From Litorivivens sp041625495 (GTDB lineage: Bacteria; Pseudomonadota; Gammaproteobacteria; Pseudomonadales; Spongiibacteraceae): DNA of 64,000 nucleotides. The notes under the pieces are model-generated. The model worked only from the letters and a program-made list of their open reading frames with translations, had not been told where the DNA came from and did no database searches. The DNA is taken from assembly GCF_041625495.1 (NCBI RefSeq), contig NZ_JBFJTH010000001.1:12971-76970 (forward strand), written 5' to 3'. This document shows positions 27,223 to 35,843 of this stretch, one piece after another (the first letter of the stretch is position 1; each line of letters begins with the position of its first letter). Position numbers and translations under genes: made by a program.

Positions 27223-27228
27223 TATCCC

Positions 27229-28404
27229 ATGCTTGTCAGTTTTTTCTTCACCCTCAAAGAAACCGGGGTTCCGGTCTCCATCCGCGAACTGCTGGACCTG
27301 ATATCCGCGCTTAAAGCGCGGCTCGTCTTCGCTGACGTCGAGGAGTTTTATCACCTCGCCCGTATATGCATGGTCAAGGACGAAAAGTACTACGATCGAT
27401 TTGACCTAGCCTTCGGGCGTTATTTTCGGGATCTTGAAACCCTTGATGACGTTATCGAGGCAATGATTCCCGACGACTGGTTGCGCACAGAGTTTCTCAA
27501 GCAGTTAAGTGATGAAGAGAAAGCGAAAATTGAATCGCTGGGTGGGCTCGACAAGCTAATTGAAGAATTCAAAAAGCGCTTGGAAGAGCAAAAAGAACGT
27601 CACGAGGGCGGTAACAAGTGGATCGGCACAGGCGGCACCTCGCCTTTCGGGCACAGTGGTTACCATCCGGAAGGTGTGCGGGTTGGCGGCGAGAGCAAAA
27701 ACAAGAAGGCCGTAAAAGTTTGGGAAAAGCGTGATTTTAAAAATCTGGATGACAGTGTCGAGCTCGGTACCCGCAATATCAAAGTAGCGCTGCGGCGTCT
27801 GCGCAAGTTTGCGCGCACCGGTGCGGCCGATGAGTTGGACATGGATGACACCATCAAGTCGACAGCGCGCAATGCTGGCATGCTCGATATCAAGATGGTG
27901 CCGGAACGCCATAATGCCGTGAAAGTATTGCTGTTCTTCGATGTGGGCGGCTCTATGGATCCTTATGTGCGCACCTGTGAGGAGTTATTCTCCGCTGCGC
28001 GCACCGAGTTTAAACACCTGGAATACTATTACTTCCACAACTATCTGTATGAGTCTGTCTGGAAAAACAACGTTCGTCGGCATGCAGAGCGCATCTCCAC
28101 ACTGGATATCATGCACAAATACAGCTCCGACTATAAGGTGATTTTTGTTGGTGATGCGTCGATGTCTCCCTACGAAATTCTGCAGCCGGGAGGCAGTGTT
28201 GAGCACTGGAATGACGAGGCCGGTGAGGTTTGGGTTAAGCGAATAACCGACACCTACGACAAGGTTGCCTGGCTTAATCCAGTGCCCCAGGATGAATGGG
28301 GGTGGACACAGTCCATTGAGCTGGCCCACCGTCAGATGGAAGGGCACATGTACCCACTAACTCTGAAGGGCTTGGAAGAGGCTATGGCCTACCTGGCGAA
28401 GTAA
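27229..28404 (+). CDS. VWA domain protein, CoxE-like partner of MoxR
   Basis: A 391-residue soluble protein with a C-terminal von Willebrand A fold. The metal-binding motif is FFDVGGSMD (about 236-244), with glycine in place of the first serine of the common DxSxS. The N-terminal half is helical and charged (about 80-140, rich in Lys and Glu). It pairs with the upstream MoxR ATPase. A new promoter and a small gene begin just after it. Confidence 0.9.
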   Translation: MLVSFFFTLKETGVPVSIRELLDLISALKARLVFADVEEFYHLARICMVKDEKYYDRFDLAFGRYFRDLETLDDVIEAMIPDDWLRTEFLKQLSDEEKAKIESLGGLDKLIEEFKKRLEEQKERHEGGNKWIGTGGTSPFGHSGYHPEGVRVGGESKNKKAVKVWEKRDFKNLDDSVELGTRNIKVALRRLRKFARTGAADELDMDDTIKSTARNAGMLDIKMVPERHNAVKVLLFFDVGGSMDPYVRTCEELFSAARTEFKHLEYYYFHNYLYESVWKNNVRRHAERISTLDIMHKYSSDYKVIFVGDASMSPYEILQPGGSVEHWNDEAGEVWVKRITDTYDKVAWLNPVPQDEWGWTQSIELAHRQMEGHMYPLTLKGLEEAMAYLAK

Positions 28405-28431
28405 TCCTGGCTGTTATGGCTCCTTTCGAAC

Positions 28432-28459
28432 TTGTACGTTGGGGCGAATCCGGTACAAT
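28432..28459 (+). promoter_or_regulatory. Sigma70 promoter for the 36-residue membrane peptide
   Basis: TTGTAC, a 16-base spacer and TACAAT lie 45 bases before the small gene and 27 bases after the VWA stop. This gives the peptide its own transcription start. Confidence 0.65.
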
Positions 28460-28503
28460 ACGGGCTTTAAAATTTCGGTCAGTTTTATCTAGAGGAATGT
28501 TTG

Positions 28504-28614
28504 ATGTCTGAAGAAGCTCGTGAAGATGCGGTAGCTGACGCGTTCGCAACAGTAGCCGTGATTGCGCTGGTTGTTGGTACAGTGACCTATTGGCTGGCGG
28601 GTATGCCTCACTGA
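28504..28614 (+). CDS. 36-residue single-span membrane peptide
   Basis: A short gene with ATG, AGAGGAATG as ribosome-binding site and a TGA stop. The peptide has an acidic amphipathic start (MSEEAREDAVADAF), then one hydrophobic helix (ATVAVIALVVGTVTYWLAG) and a short MPH end. A promoter lies upstream and a strong terminator downstream, so it forms its own small transcript. No family is recognised. Its form suggests an inner-membrane peptide with the N-terminus in the cytosol. Confidence 0.75.
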   Translation: MSEEAREDAVADAFATVAVIALVVGTVTYWLAGMPH

Positions 28615-28645
28615 GATATTGTCAGCGGCAGTTAGCCCATACGTG

Positions 28646-28671
28646 AAAAGCCTCCTAGTGAGGCTTTTTTT
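28646..28671 (+). terminator. Rho-independent terminator after the small membrane peptide
   Basis: The 8-bp stem AAAGCCTC/GAGGCTTT with a five-base loop is followed by seven T residues. On the other strand it is followed by TTTTC, so it may work in both directions between this gene and metH. Confidence 0.9.
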
Positions 28672-28786
28672 GTGCCTGTTAGAAAGTAAGGTGCTGCTGG
28701 GCTTTCCTGTGAACTGTTACGCCTGTTTCAGCAGGAAAACCCGTTGCTCCCTGATGGGGTTAGTCGGTTAGCAACCTGCGGCGCTA

Positions 28787-31700
28787 TCAGGGATCGTAGT
28801 CCAGCACCGGTGACAGCCAGCGCTCCATTTCCTGCAGCGTTTTACCCTTGCGCTCGGCGATGCTCGCTACTTGGTCTTTGGCTATTTTGCCAACTGCAAA
28901 GTAGCGAGATTCAGGGTGCGAGTAGTAAAAGCCGCTCACTGAAGCCGCCGGTGTCATGGCGAAATGCTCGGTCAGCTCGACACCCGTTTCAGCCTCGGCG
29001 TTCAGAATTCTGAACAGCGTGGGCTTTTCGGTGTGATCGGGGCAGGCCGGGTAGCCGGGAGCAGGGCGGATACCCTGATACTTCTCCTTGATTAACTCTT
29101 CGTTGCTGAAGTTCTCGCTGTTTACGTAACCCCAGAACTCCGTGCGTACGCGCTGATGCATATGTTCAGCGAAGGACTCGGCCAGCCTATCCGCCAGTGC
29201 CTTGACCATGATGGCGCTGTAGTCATCATTCTTGGCTTCGTATTCCGCGCATAGCGCCTCAGCCCCAATACCGGCGGTGACCACAAAACCGCCGACGTAA
29301 TCGTTCACGCCGCTGCTTTTGGGTGCAACATAGTCCGCCAGGCTCATATAGGGCTTGTCGTCCGGCCTTTCGGTTTGCTGGCGCAAGTGGTGCAGGGTCG
29401 CCAGCTCGCTGCCGTCGTCATTGTACAGGGCGACATCGTCGCCTTCACTGCTGGCAGGCCAGAAGCCAATAATGCCCGAGGCTTTCAGCAGCTTTTCTTC
29501 AATGATGCGATCAAGCATGGCCTGGGCATCATTGAAGAGGTTTCTTGCGGCTTCACCGACTTTCTCATCGTCGAGGATTTTCGGGTATTTGCCGGCTAGT
29601 CCCCAAGTAATGAAGAAGGGCGTCCAGTCGATGGTTTCACGCAGTTTTTCCAAGGGGTAATCGTTAAAGGTGCGCGTTCCTGTGAACTTGGGTGTTGGCG
29701 GCGTGTAGCTTGCCCAATCAGTCTGAAAACCGCGCCCCAGAACGTCGGTATAGGGCAGTCGGCGGCCGCGACTCTCGCTGCCGGCGCGCCGTTCGCGGAT
29801 GCGTGCGTATTCGTCTTTTCGCGCCTCAACAAAGGCGGTTTTCTGGGTGTCGCTGATTAGCTGTGTGGCTACGCCAACACTGCGTGAAGCGTCAGCTACG
29901 TAAATCACAGCGTCGTTTTTGTATTTAGGTTCGATTTTGACCGCAGTATGTGCCTTGGAGGTAGTGGCACCACCAATCATTAACGGGACGTTGAAGTCGA
30001 GCCGCTGCATTTCTGCCGCGACGTGAACCATCTCATCGAGCGATGGAGTAATCAGACCGCTCAGGCCAATAATGTCCACGTTTTCTTTTTTGGCAGTGTC
30101 GAGTATTTTGTCGCAGGGGACCATAACGCCGAGATCGATAACCTCGAAGTTGTTGCACTGCAACACCACGCCCACAATATTTTTGCCGATATCGTGCACG
30201 TCGCCTTTCACTGTGGCCATCAGTATCTTGCCGTTTGGCTTGGCGCCTTCCTCTTTCTCCGCCTCGATGTAGGGTTGAAGGTAGGCCACCGCCTGTTTCA
30301 TCACGCGGGCAGATTTCACTACCTGAGGCAAGAACATCTTGCCCTCGCCAAACAGGTCGCCGACCACGTTCATACCGTCCATTAGCGGCCCTTCAATCAC
30401 GTCGATGGGCTTGCTGGCCTCCTGGCGTGCGAGTTCGGCGTCTTCTTCGATATAGGTGGTAATCCCTTTCACAAGGGCGTGTTCGATACGCTTTGCCACG
30501 GGCAGTTCGCGCCAGCTCAAATCTTCCTGTTTGCTGGCAGTGCTGCCGTCGCCTCGGTATTTTTCAGCAATATCCAGCAAGCGCTCAGTGCCGTCATCGC
30601 GACGATTGAGAATGACGTCTTCTACACGCTCGCGCAGTTCCTCCGGTAGATCATCGTAAACAGCCAGTTGGCCTGCATTAACAATTCCCATGTCCATGCC
30701 GGCCTTGATAGCGTGGTAGAGGAAGACCGAGTGAATGGCTTCACGCACCGGATTGTTGCCACGGAAGGAAAATGACACATTCGATACGCCGCCCGACACC
30801 AGTGCGTGGGGTAGTTCGCTCTTGATGTATTTTACCGATTCGATGAAATCTACAGCGTAGTTGTTGTGCTCTTCAATACCTGTAGCTACCGCGAAGATAT
30901 TCGGGTCGAAAATGATGTCCTGCGGCGGAAAGCCCACCTTGTTGACCAAAATGTCGTAGGATTTTGAGCAGATCTCTTTACGCCGCTCGATGTTGTCGGC
31001 CTGGCCATCTTCGTCAAAAGCCATGACCACAACCGCCGCACCGAAGCGGCGACAGATGCGAGCTTTTTCAATGAATTCTGCTTCGCCTTCCTTCATGGAA
31101 ATCGAATTCACCACGGCCTTGCCTTGAATACACTTCAGGCCAGCTTCAATCACATCCCATTTGGAGGAGTCGACCATGATGGGCACTTTGGAGATTTCAG
31201 GCTCGGAGGCGATCAAGTTAAGGAACTTGACGATGGCCGCTTCTGCGTCGAGCATGCCTTCGTCCATATTCACGTCGATTATCTGCGCACCGTTTTCCAC
31301 CTGTTCGCGGGCAATCGCCAGTGCGGTGTCATAATCACCCTCCAGAATCAGTCGTTTGAACTTGGCTGAGCCTGTCACGTTGCAGCGCTCGCCCACGTTT
31401 ACAAACAGTGAGTCGGGTGTGATGGTAAATGGCTCCAGACCGCTGAGTCGGCAAGCGACGGCTTTCTTCGGGATTTCGCGGGGTTTTACATCTGCGACCG
31501 AAGCGCCGATTTTCTCGATATGGGCAGGTGTGGTGCCGCAGCAGCCACCGACCAGGTTGAGGTAGCCACGCTCGCCTAGCTCGCGCAGTTCGCGCCCCAT
31601 GTCGTCTGGAGTTTCGTCGTATTCACCGAATTCATTGGGCAGGCCAGCGTTGAAATGGCCACTCACATAGCACTCGGCCACATCGGCGAGTTCTTCGAAG

Positions 31701-32479
31701 AAGGGGCGGATTTCAGAGATGCGACGGCCACAGTTGGTGCCGACGATCAACGGTTTGGCGTGAGCAATGGTGTTCCAGAATGCCGTCGGCGTTTGGCCGG
31801 ACAGGGTGCGGCCGCTGACATCAGGGAAGGTTACCGACACCATAATGGGTACTTCAATACCGCTGTCTTCAAAATATTGCAGTATCGCGTAGATCGCAGC
31901 CTTGGCATTCAGGCTGTCGAAAATGGTTTCTATCAACAGCAGATCTACATCGCTTTCCACCAAAGCTTTGGTGGCTGCGTAGTAGTCTTCAACCAGCTGG
32001 TCAAAGCTAATATTGCGCGCACCAGGATCATTCACGTCAGGTGAGATGGACGCCGTTTTTGGCGTGGGGCCGAGAATGCCTGCGACAAAGCGAGGCTTAT
32101 CCGGCGTGGCAGCGGTCTGTGCGTCCGCCACTTCGCGAGCGACTTTCGCGCCAGCTCGGTTCAGCTCCTCCGCGATAAACTGCATCTCGTAGTCGCCCTG
32201 AGCCACTTGCGTCGAGTTGAAGGTATTGGTCCCAATGATGTCTGCGCCCGAATCTAGGTAGGCCTGATGGATTTCCTTGATGACATCGGGGCGGGTAATC
32301 GAGAGCAGGTCGTTATTGCCCTTGATATCGATATGGAAGTCGGCAAAGCGTTCGCCGCGGTAATCGGGTTCTTCGAGCTTGTAAGACTGGATCAGGCTTC
32401 CCATAGCGCCATCTATAACCAGAATACGGTTCTGGAGGGCGTCTTTGAGTGCCTGGATGCGTTGTGCTCGATTGGCCAT
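28787..32479 (-). CDS. metH: Cobalamin-dependent methionine synthase
   Basis: MetH moves a methyl group from 5-methyl-THF through cobalamin to homocysteine. The 1230 residues contain the homocysteine domain with zinc cysteines (TNCGRR and GGCCGTTP), the pterin-binding domain, the cobalamin domain with the histidine loop GDVHDIGKN, and the C-terminal activation domain with RPAPGYPACPDHTEK. I chose ATG 32479 (MANRAQRIQALKD), which has AAGGA upstream; the open frame runs 22 codons further but those residues are atypical. It is divergent from nfuA. An imperfect 11-bp inverted repeat lies downstream at 28699-28742. Confidence 0.97.
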   Translation of the reverse strand: MANRAQRIQALKDALQNRILVIDGAMGSLIQSYKLEEPDYRGERFADFHIDIKGNNDLLSITRPDVIKEIHQAYLDSGADIIGTNTFNSTQVAQGDYEMQFIAEELNRAGAKVAREVADAQTAATPDKPRFVAGILGPTPKTASISPDVNDPGARNISFDQLVEDYYAATKALVESDVDLLLIETIFDSLNAKAAIYAILQYFEDSGIEVPIMVSVTFPDVSGRTLSGQTPTAFWNTIAHAKPLIVGTNCGRRISEIRPFFEELADVAECYVSGHFNAGLPNEFGEYDETPDDMGRELRELGERGYLNLVGGCCGTTPAHIEKIGASVADVKPREIPKKAVACRLSGLEPFTITPDSLFVNVGERCNVTGSAKFKRLILEGDYDTALAIAREQVENGAQIIDVNMDEGMLDAEAAIVKFLNLIASEPEISKVPIMVDSSKWDVIEAGLKCIQGKAVVNSISMKEGEAEFIEKARICRRFGAAVVVMAFDEDGQADNIERRKEICSKSYDILVNKVGFPPQDIIFDPNIFAVATGIEEHNNYAVDFIESVKYIKSELPHALVSGGVSNVSFSFRGNNPVREAIHSVFLYHAIKAGMDMGIVNAGQLAVYDDLPEELRERVEDVILNRRDDGTERLLDIAEKYRGDGSTASKQEDLSWRELPVAKRIEHALVKGITTYIEEDAELARQEASKPIDVIEGPLMDGMNVVGDLFGEGKMFLPQVVKSARVMKQAVAYLQPYIEAEKEEGAKPNGKILMATVKGDVHDIGKNIVGVVLQCNNFEVIDLGVMVPCDKILDTAKKENVDIIGLSGLITPSLDEMVHVAAEMQRLDFNVPLMIGGATTSKAHTAVKIEPKYKNDAVIYVADASRSVGVATQLISDTQKTAFVEARKDEYARIRERRAGSESRGRRLPYTDVLGRGFQTDWASYTPPTPKFTGTRTFNDYPLEKLRETIDWTPFFITWGLAGKYPKILDDEKVGEAARNLFNDAQAMLDRIIEEKLLKASGIIGFWPASSEGDDVALYNDDGSELATLHHLRQQTERPDDKPYMSLADYVAPKSSGVNDYVGGFVVTAGIGAEALCAEYEAKNDDYSAIMVKALADRLAESFAEHMHQRVRTEFWGYVNSENFSNEELIKEKYQGIRPAPGYPACPDHTEKPTLFRILNAEAETGVELTEHFAMTPAASVSGFYYSHPESRYFAVGKIAKDQVASIAERKGKTLQEMERWLSPVLDYDP

Positions 32480-32609
32480 TGTGTTGCTAAATCCTTGATA
32501 ACTGTGTGGGATTAACTGCTTGAAAACGCAAATAAAAGGCCCCATAAACGGCTCTGCGCTTACGTCGAATTTGGCCTTCGTGTTAAACTGGCGAATTCTA
32601 TCAGACTAC

Positions 32610-32656
32610 GCCCGCGATTACTCGGCTGAAACACGGTTTCAGCCTGGGGCGCGGGC
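32610..32656 (+). promoter_or_regulatory. Two-tier hairpin in the nfuA leader
   Basis: An outer stem GCCCGCG/CGCGGGC encloses an inner perfect 9-bp stem GGCTGAAAC/GTTTCAGCC with an ACG loop; the two are separated by an internal loop of seven and five bases. It ends 18 bases before the nfuA ATG, next to the ribosome-binding site, so it could control translation. No T run follows. Function is inferred only. Confidence 0.5.
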
Positions 32657-32674
32657 AGAACTTAAGAGGTATTT

Positions 32675-33301
32675 ATGTCGGAAGGTCAAACGGTTGCCGC
32701 TACTGACGGCACTGAAGTGAAAATGACCATCACCGAATCTGCGCAGGATTATCTGGCGGAGTTGCTGTCCAAGCAGGGCGACGATGTGCTGGGTGTGCGT
32801 GTGTTTATTACTCAGCCAGGTACGCCAAAGGCGGAAACCTGTATCGCCTATTGCCGTGAGGGCGATTCCAAAGAAGACGATATCCAGATTGAATATCCGG
32901 TGCTGAATGTCTTTGTAGAAAGCCGCAGCGTGCCGTTCCTGGAAGATGCGACGGTCGACTACGCTAAGGATCGCATGGGTGGTCAGCTCACAATCAAGGC
33001 GCCAAACTCACGCCTGCCCAAGGTTAATGAAAACAGCCCCTTGGAAGATCGCGTAAATTATATTCTCTACAACGAGGTCAATCCGTCTTTGGCAGCTCAC
33101 GGTGGCGAAGTGTCGCTGGTGGAAATCACCCAGGACAAGTACGCCATCTTGAAGTTTGGTGGGGGCTGTCAGGGTTGCGGTATGGTTGACGTCACCCTGA
33201 AAGAAGGTGTCGAGAAGTCGCTGGTTGAACAGGTGCCTGAATTGGCGGGCGTTCGCGACATGACCGATCATACCAATACTGAAAACGCGTACTTTAAATA
33301 A
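32675..33301 (+). CDS. nfuA: Fe-S biogenesis protein NfuA
   Basis: NfuA carries and delivers 4Fe-4S clusters to client enzymes, notably under oxidative stress or iron shortage. The 208 residues have a degenerate A-type (IscA-like) N-terminal domain and a C-terminal Nfu domain with the cluster-binding CxxC at C165 and C168 (GGGCQGCGMVDVTLKEGVE). TTAAGAGGT lies before the ATG. It diverges from metH across 195 bases and converges with mtnA. Confidence 0.96.
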   Translation: MSEGQTVAATDGTEVKMTITESAQDYLAELLSKQGDDVLGVRVFITQPGTPKAETCIAYCREGDSKEDDIQIEYPVLNVFVESRSVPFLEDATVDYAKDRMGGQLTIKAPNSRLPKVNENSPLEDRVNYILYNEVNPSLAAHGGEVSLVEITQDKYAILKFGGGCQGCGMVDVTLKEGVEKSLVEQVPELAGVRDMTDHTNTENAYFK

Positions 33302-33324
33302 CGCAGTCATCAATTGCGCATGAT

Positions 33325-33360
33325 GCGCCGCAGGGCAATAGGATAAACGCCCGGCGGTGC
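33325..33360. terminator. Long hairpin between convergent nfuA and mtnA
   Basis: GCGCCGCAGGGC and GCCCGGCGGTGC pair at 11 of 12 positions (one G-T pair, one A-G mismatch) around a 12-base loop. It fills the gap between the two converging genes. Neither side has a T run, so it may slow polymerase or stabilise mRNA ends rather than be a standard terminator. Confidence 0.45.
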
Positions 33361-34410
33361 TTAGTGCGCGAACAGCGCCTTTAAATTTTCGTTATAAGGC
33401 GCACTGACAATTCCCTTCTCTGTGATAATCCCGCTGACCAGCTCTGCTGGCGTTACATCAAATGCAGGGTTAATGGTCTTGATTTCATCAATGGTGGCTT
33501 TTTGACCACCAAACCCACGCACTTCGTCGCCGTTGCGTTGCTCGATAGGAATCAGGCTGCCATTGGCGGTTTGCAGGTCGATGGTGGAGGAGGGGCAGGC
33601 GACGTAAAACGGTATATTGTAGTGCCGCGCCAAGATTGCTACGCCCAACGTTCCGATTTTATTGGCCACATCACCATTGGCGACGACTCTGTCGGTGCCG
33701 ACTATGACCATGTCGATTGCGCCAGAGGCCATCGTTTGTGCCGCCATATTGTCCGTCAATAGTGTTACATCAATGCCGGCGCAATGGAGCTCCCAGCTGG
33801 TCAGGCGAGATCCTTGCAGCAACGGGCGCGTCTCATTGGAAAACACCCTGAATTTCTGCCCGTTTGCGTGGGCGAGGTACATTGGCGCTGTGGCCGTGCC
33901 GATGCCACCCGTGGCGAGCGCTCCGGCATTGCAGTGCGTCATAATCCCGCAGTCGTCGGTAATTAGCGCTAGAGCTTGCTCGCCAATACCCTTGCACAGC
34001 GCCTTGTCTTCGTCATGTATGGCTTCGGCCTCGCTGACGAGTCGTGCCAGTAGCTTCGCGGTGTCGGGCTCGGTGAACGTTGCGGCAATGCTTTTCAGTC
34101 GCTCGAGCGCCCACTGTAGATTGACAGCGGTCGGTCGTGAGCTATTGATAAAATCTGCCTGAGTGATCAATTCACGTTGGAATTCTGCAAAGGCAAGGTG
34201 CCGGTGCTGCGCCATGACGACACACAGTCCGTAGGCTGCAGCAATGCCGATAGCCGGTGCACCGCGTACCTTCAGCGCGTGGATGCTGTCAAACAGTTGC
34301 TGAGCGCTTTCCTGCTTTTCGTAATTGACACTGTGGGGTAGGCGAGTCTGATCCAATAACCAGAGCTCGCCCTTTTCCCAGCGAATAGCTGTGGGGAAAT
34401 CGCTGCTCAT
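33361..34410 (-). CDS. mtnA: Methylthioribose-1-phosphate isomerase
   Basis: MtnA turns methylthioribose-1-phosphate into methylthioribulose-1-phosphate in the methionine salvage pathway. The 349 residues show the N-terminal LKVRGAPAIGIAAAYGL, the catalytic cysteine region MTHCNAGALATGGIGTA and the aspartate in VGTDRVVANGDVANKIGT. Its ATG overlaps the stop of the upstream DAHP synthase gene (TGATG), so the two are translationally coupled. No other salvage gene is in the window. Confidence 0.95.
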   Translation of the reverse strand: MSSDFPTAIRWEKGELWLLDQTRLPHSVNYEKQESAQQLFDSIHALKVRGAPAIGIAAAYGLCVVMAQHRHLAFAEFQRELITQADFINSSRPTAVNLQWALERLKSIAATFTEPDTAKLLARLVSEAEAIHDEDKALCKGIGEQALALITDDCGIMTHCNAGALATGGIGTATAPMYLAHANGQKFRVFSNETRPLLQGSRLTSWELHCAGIDVTLLTDNMAAQTMASGAIDMVIVGTDRVVANGDVANKIGTLGVAILARHYNIPFYVACPSSTIDLQTANGSLIPIEQRNGDEVRGFGGQKATIDEIKTINPAFDVTPAELVSGIITEKGIVSAPYNENLKALFAH

Positions 34411-35477
34411 CAGCGCGCAGGCAGCACGTCTTTGAGTTTGGCGTGCATATCCAGAATGGCGGCTTCTGTTTCTTCCCAGCCTACACAGCCGTCAGTTACA
34501 GAAACGCCATACTTCAGGTCTTCCAGGTTGGCGGGGATTTTCTGATTGCCGGCGTGGATGTGGCTTTCAACCATCAGTCCGACAATAGATTTGTTGCCTT
34601 CCAGAATCTGGTTAGTCACATTCTCCATTACCAGTGGCTGCAGCTCGGGCTGCTTATTGGAGTTGGCGTGGCTGCAATCGACCATGATGTTGGCAGGCAG
34701 GTTGTGCTTGGCAAGCTCCGCTTCAGCCAATTTGATATGCACCGAGTCGTAATTGGGGCCGCCGCTACCGCCACGCAATACCACGTGTGCATAGGGGTTG
34801 CCACGGGTGTGGATTACAGCCACCTGGCCTTCGTTGTTGATTCCCAGGAAGCGGTGGGGTTTGGATGCCGATTGCATTGCGTTGATTGCGACTTCCAGCG
34901 ATCCGTCAGTGCCATTTTTAAAGCCGACCGCCGAAGACAGGCCGCTGGCCATTTCCCGGTGGGTTTGCGATTCAGTGGTGCGGGCACCAATAGCGGACCA
35001 GGCAATACAATCCTGCATGTATTGAGGCGAAATGGGGTCTAGTGCCTCGGTGGAAGTGGGCAATCCCAGCTCTGAAATATTGATAAGCAGCTCGCGGCCG
35101 ATGTGCAGGCCTTCCTGAATCTTGAACGTGTCATTCAGGTAGGGGTCGTTGATCAGCCCTTTCCAGCCCACGGTGGTACGCGGTTTTTCGAAATAGACCC
35201 GCATCACCAGGTGGATGGTGTCCTCAACCTTTTCAGCCAACGCCTTGAGGCGATTGGCATAATCCATCGCAGCCTTGGTATCGTGAATGGAGCAGGGGCC
35301 GACCACCAGAAACAGACGGTGATCCTTGCGATCGAGGATATCGCGAATGGTTTTGCGCGATTTACTGACGGTGGATGCGGCTTTCTCTGACAGTGGCAGC
35401 TCGCTCTTGAGCAACGCCGGGGTAATCAGAACTTCCTGCGCAGCAACGTTTAGATTTTCAAGTACTTCAGTATTCAT
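34410..35477 (-). CDS. 3-deoxy-7-phosphoheptulonate (DAHP) synthase, AroF/G/H type
   Basis: The enzyme joins phosphoenolpyruvate and erythrose-4-phosphate, the entry step of aromatic amino-acid synthesis. The 355-residue type I alpha form shows LVVGPCSIHD, RVYFEKPRTTVGWKGLINDP, VLRGGSGGPNY, IMVDCSHANSNK and the C-terminal SVTDGCVGWEETE. Which aromatic amino acid inhibits it cannot be read reliably, so no isozyme letter is given. It is the first gene of a two-gene unit with mtnA. Confidence 0.93.
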   Translation of the reverse strand: MNTEVLENLNVAAQEVLITPALLKSELPLSEKAASTVSKSRKTIRDILDRKDHRLFLVVGPCSIHDTKAAMDYANRLKALAEKVEDTIHLVMRVYFEKPRTTVGWKGLINDPYLNDTFKIQEGLHIGRELLINISELGLPTSTEALDPISPQYMQDCIAWSAIGARTTESQTHREMASGLSSAVGFKNGTDGSLEVAINAMQSASKPHRFLGINNEGQVAVIHTRGNPYAHVVLRGGSGGPNYDSVHIKLAEAELAKHNLPANIMVDCSHANSNKQPELQPLVMENVTNQILEGNKSIVGLMVESHIHAGNQKIPANLEDLKYGVSVTDGCVGWEETEAAILDMHAKLKDVLPAR

Positions 35478-35552
35478 TTAATATTCCCGCGTCCCGCCGG
35501 GTGGATTGATAGCAAAGCTGGGCATTCTAACGTAAAAACAGCTGGATAGGAT

Positions 35553-35843
35553 ATGACAATAGGGCGAATGTGCACCGTTTCGGGCCTGGTAGGTCTGCTT
35601 TTTGCCTCGCTGGCGACTGCCGGTGAGCGGGTGCAAGGCCGTGAAGCTGAACTTCCCGTGACCAAACTCAGCCCGGTCACTCGTTCCGACGACCGCGGCA
35701 CTGATTACTACCAGGCGATCTCCTGTCGGGAGCTGGGTAGCGCCGATGCCAAAACGCCGCAGGAAATCGCTTATCTGGACGCCCGCAAGCGCGATTGCGT
35801 GGAACGCTATCGCGCTTTTGCGCCACGGTCATTTCAGCCATGA
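35553..35843 (+). CDS. Small secreted protein of unknown function
   Basis: A 96-residue protein with a signal peptide (MTIGRMCTVSGLVGLLFASLATA, cleavage near 23). The mature part has two cysteines (in ISCREL and KRDCVE), which could form a disulfide. GGATAT precedes the ATG. Its TGA overlaps the best rlmD start (ATGA), so translation of rlmD may depend on it. No family is recognised. Confidence 0.65.
   Translation: MTIGRMCTVSGLVGLLFASLATAGERVQGREAELPVTKLSPVTRSDDRGTDYYQAISCRELGSADAKTPQEIAYLDARKRDCVERYRAFAPRSFQP

Noticed and set aside
32480..32674. Cobalamin or SAM riboswitch before metH
   Set aside because: No B12-box or SAM core is present on the minus strand; the only strong structure belongs to the nfuA side.
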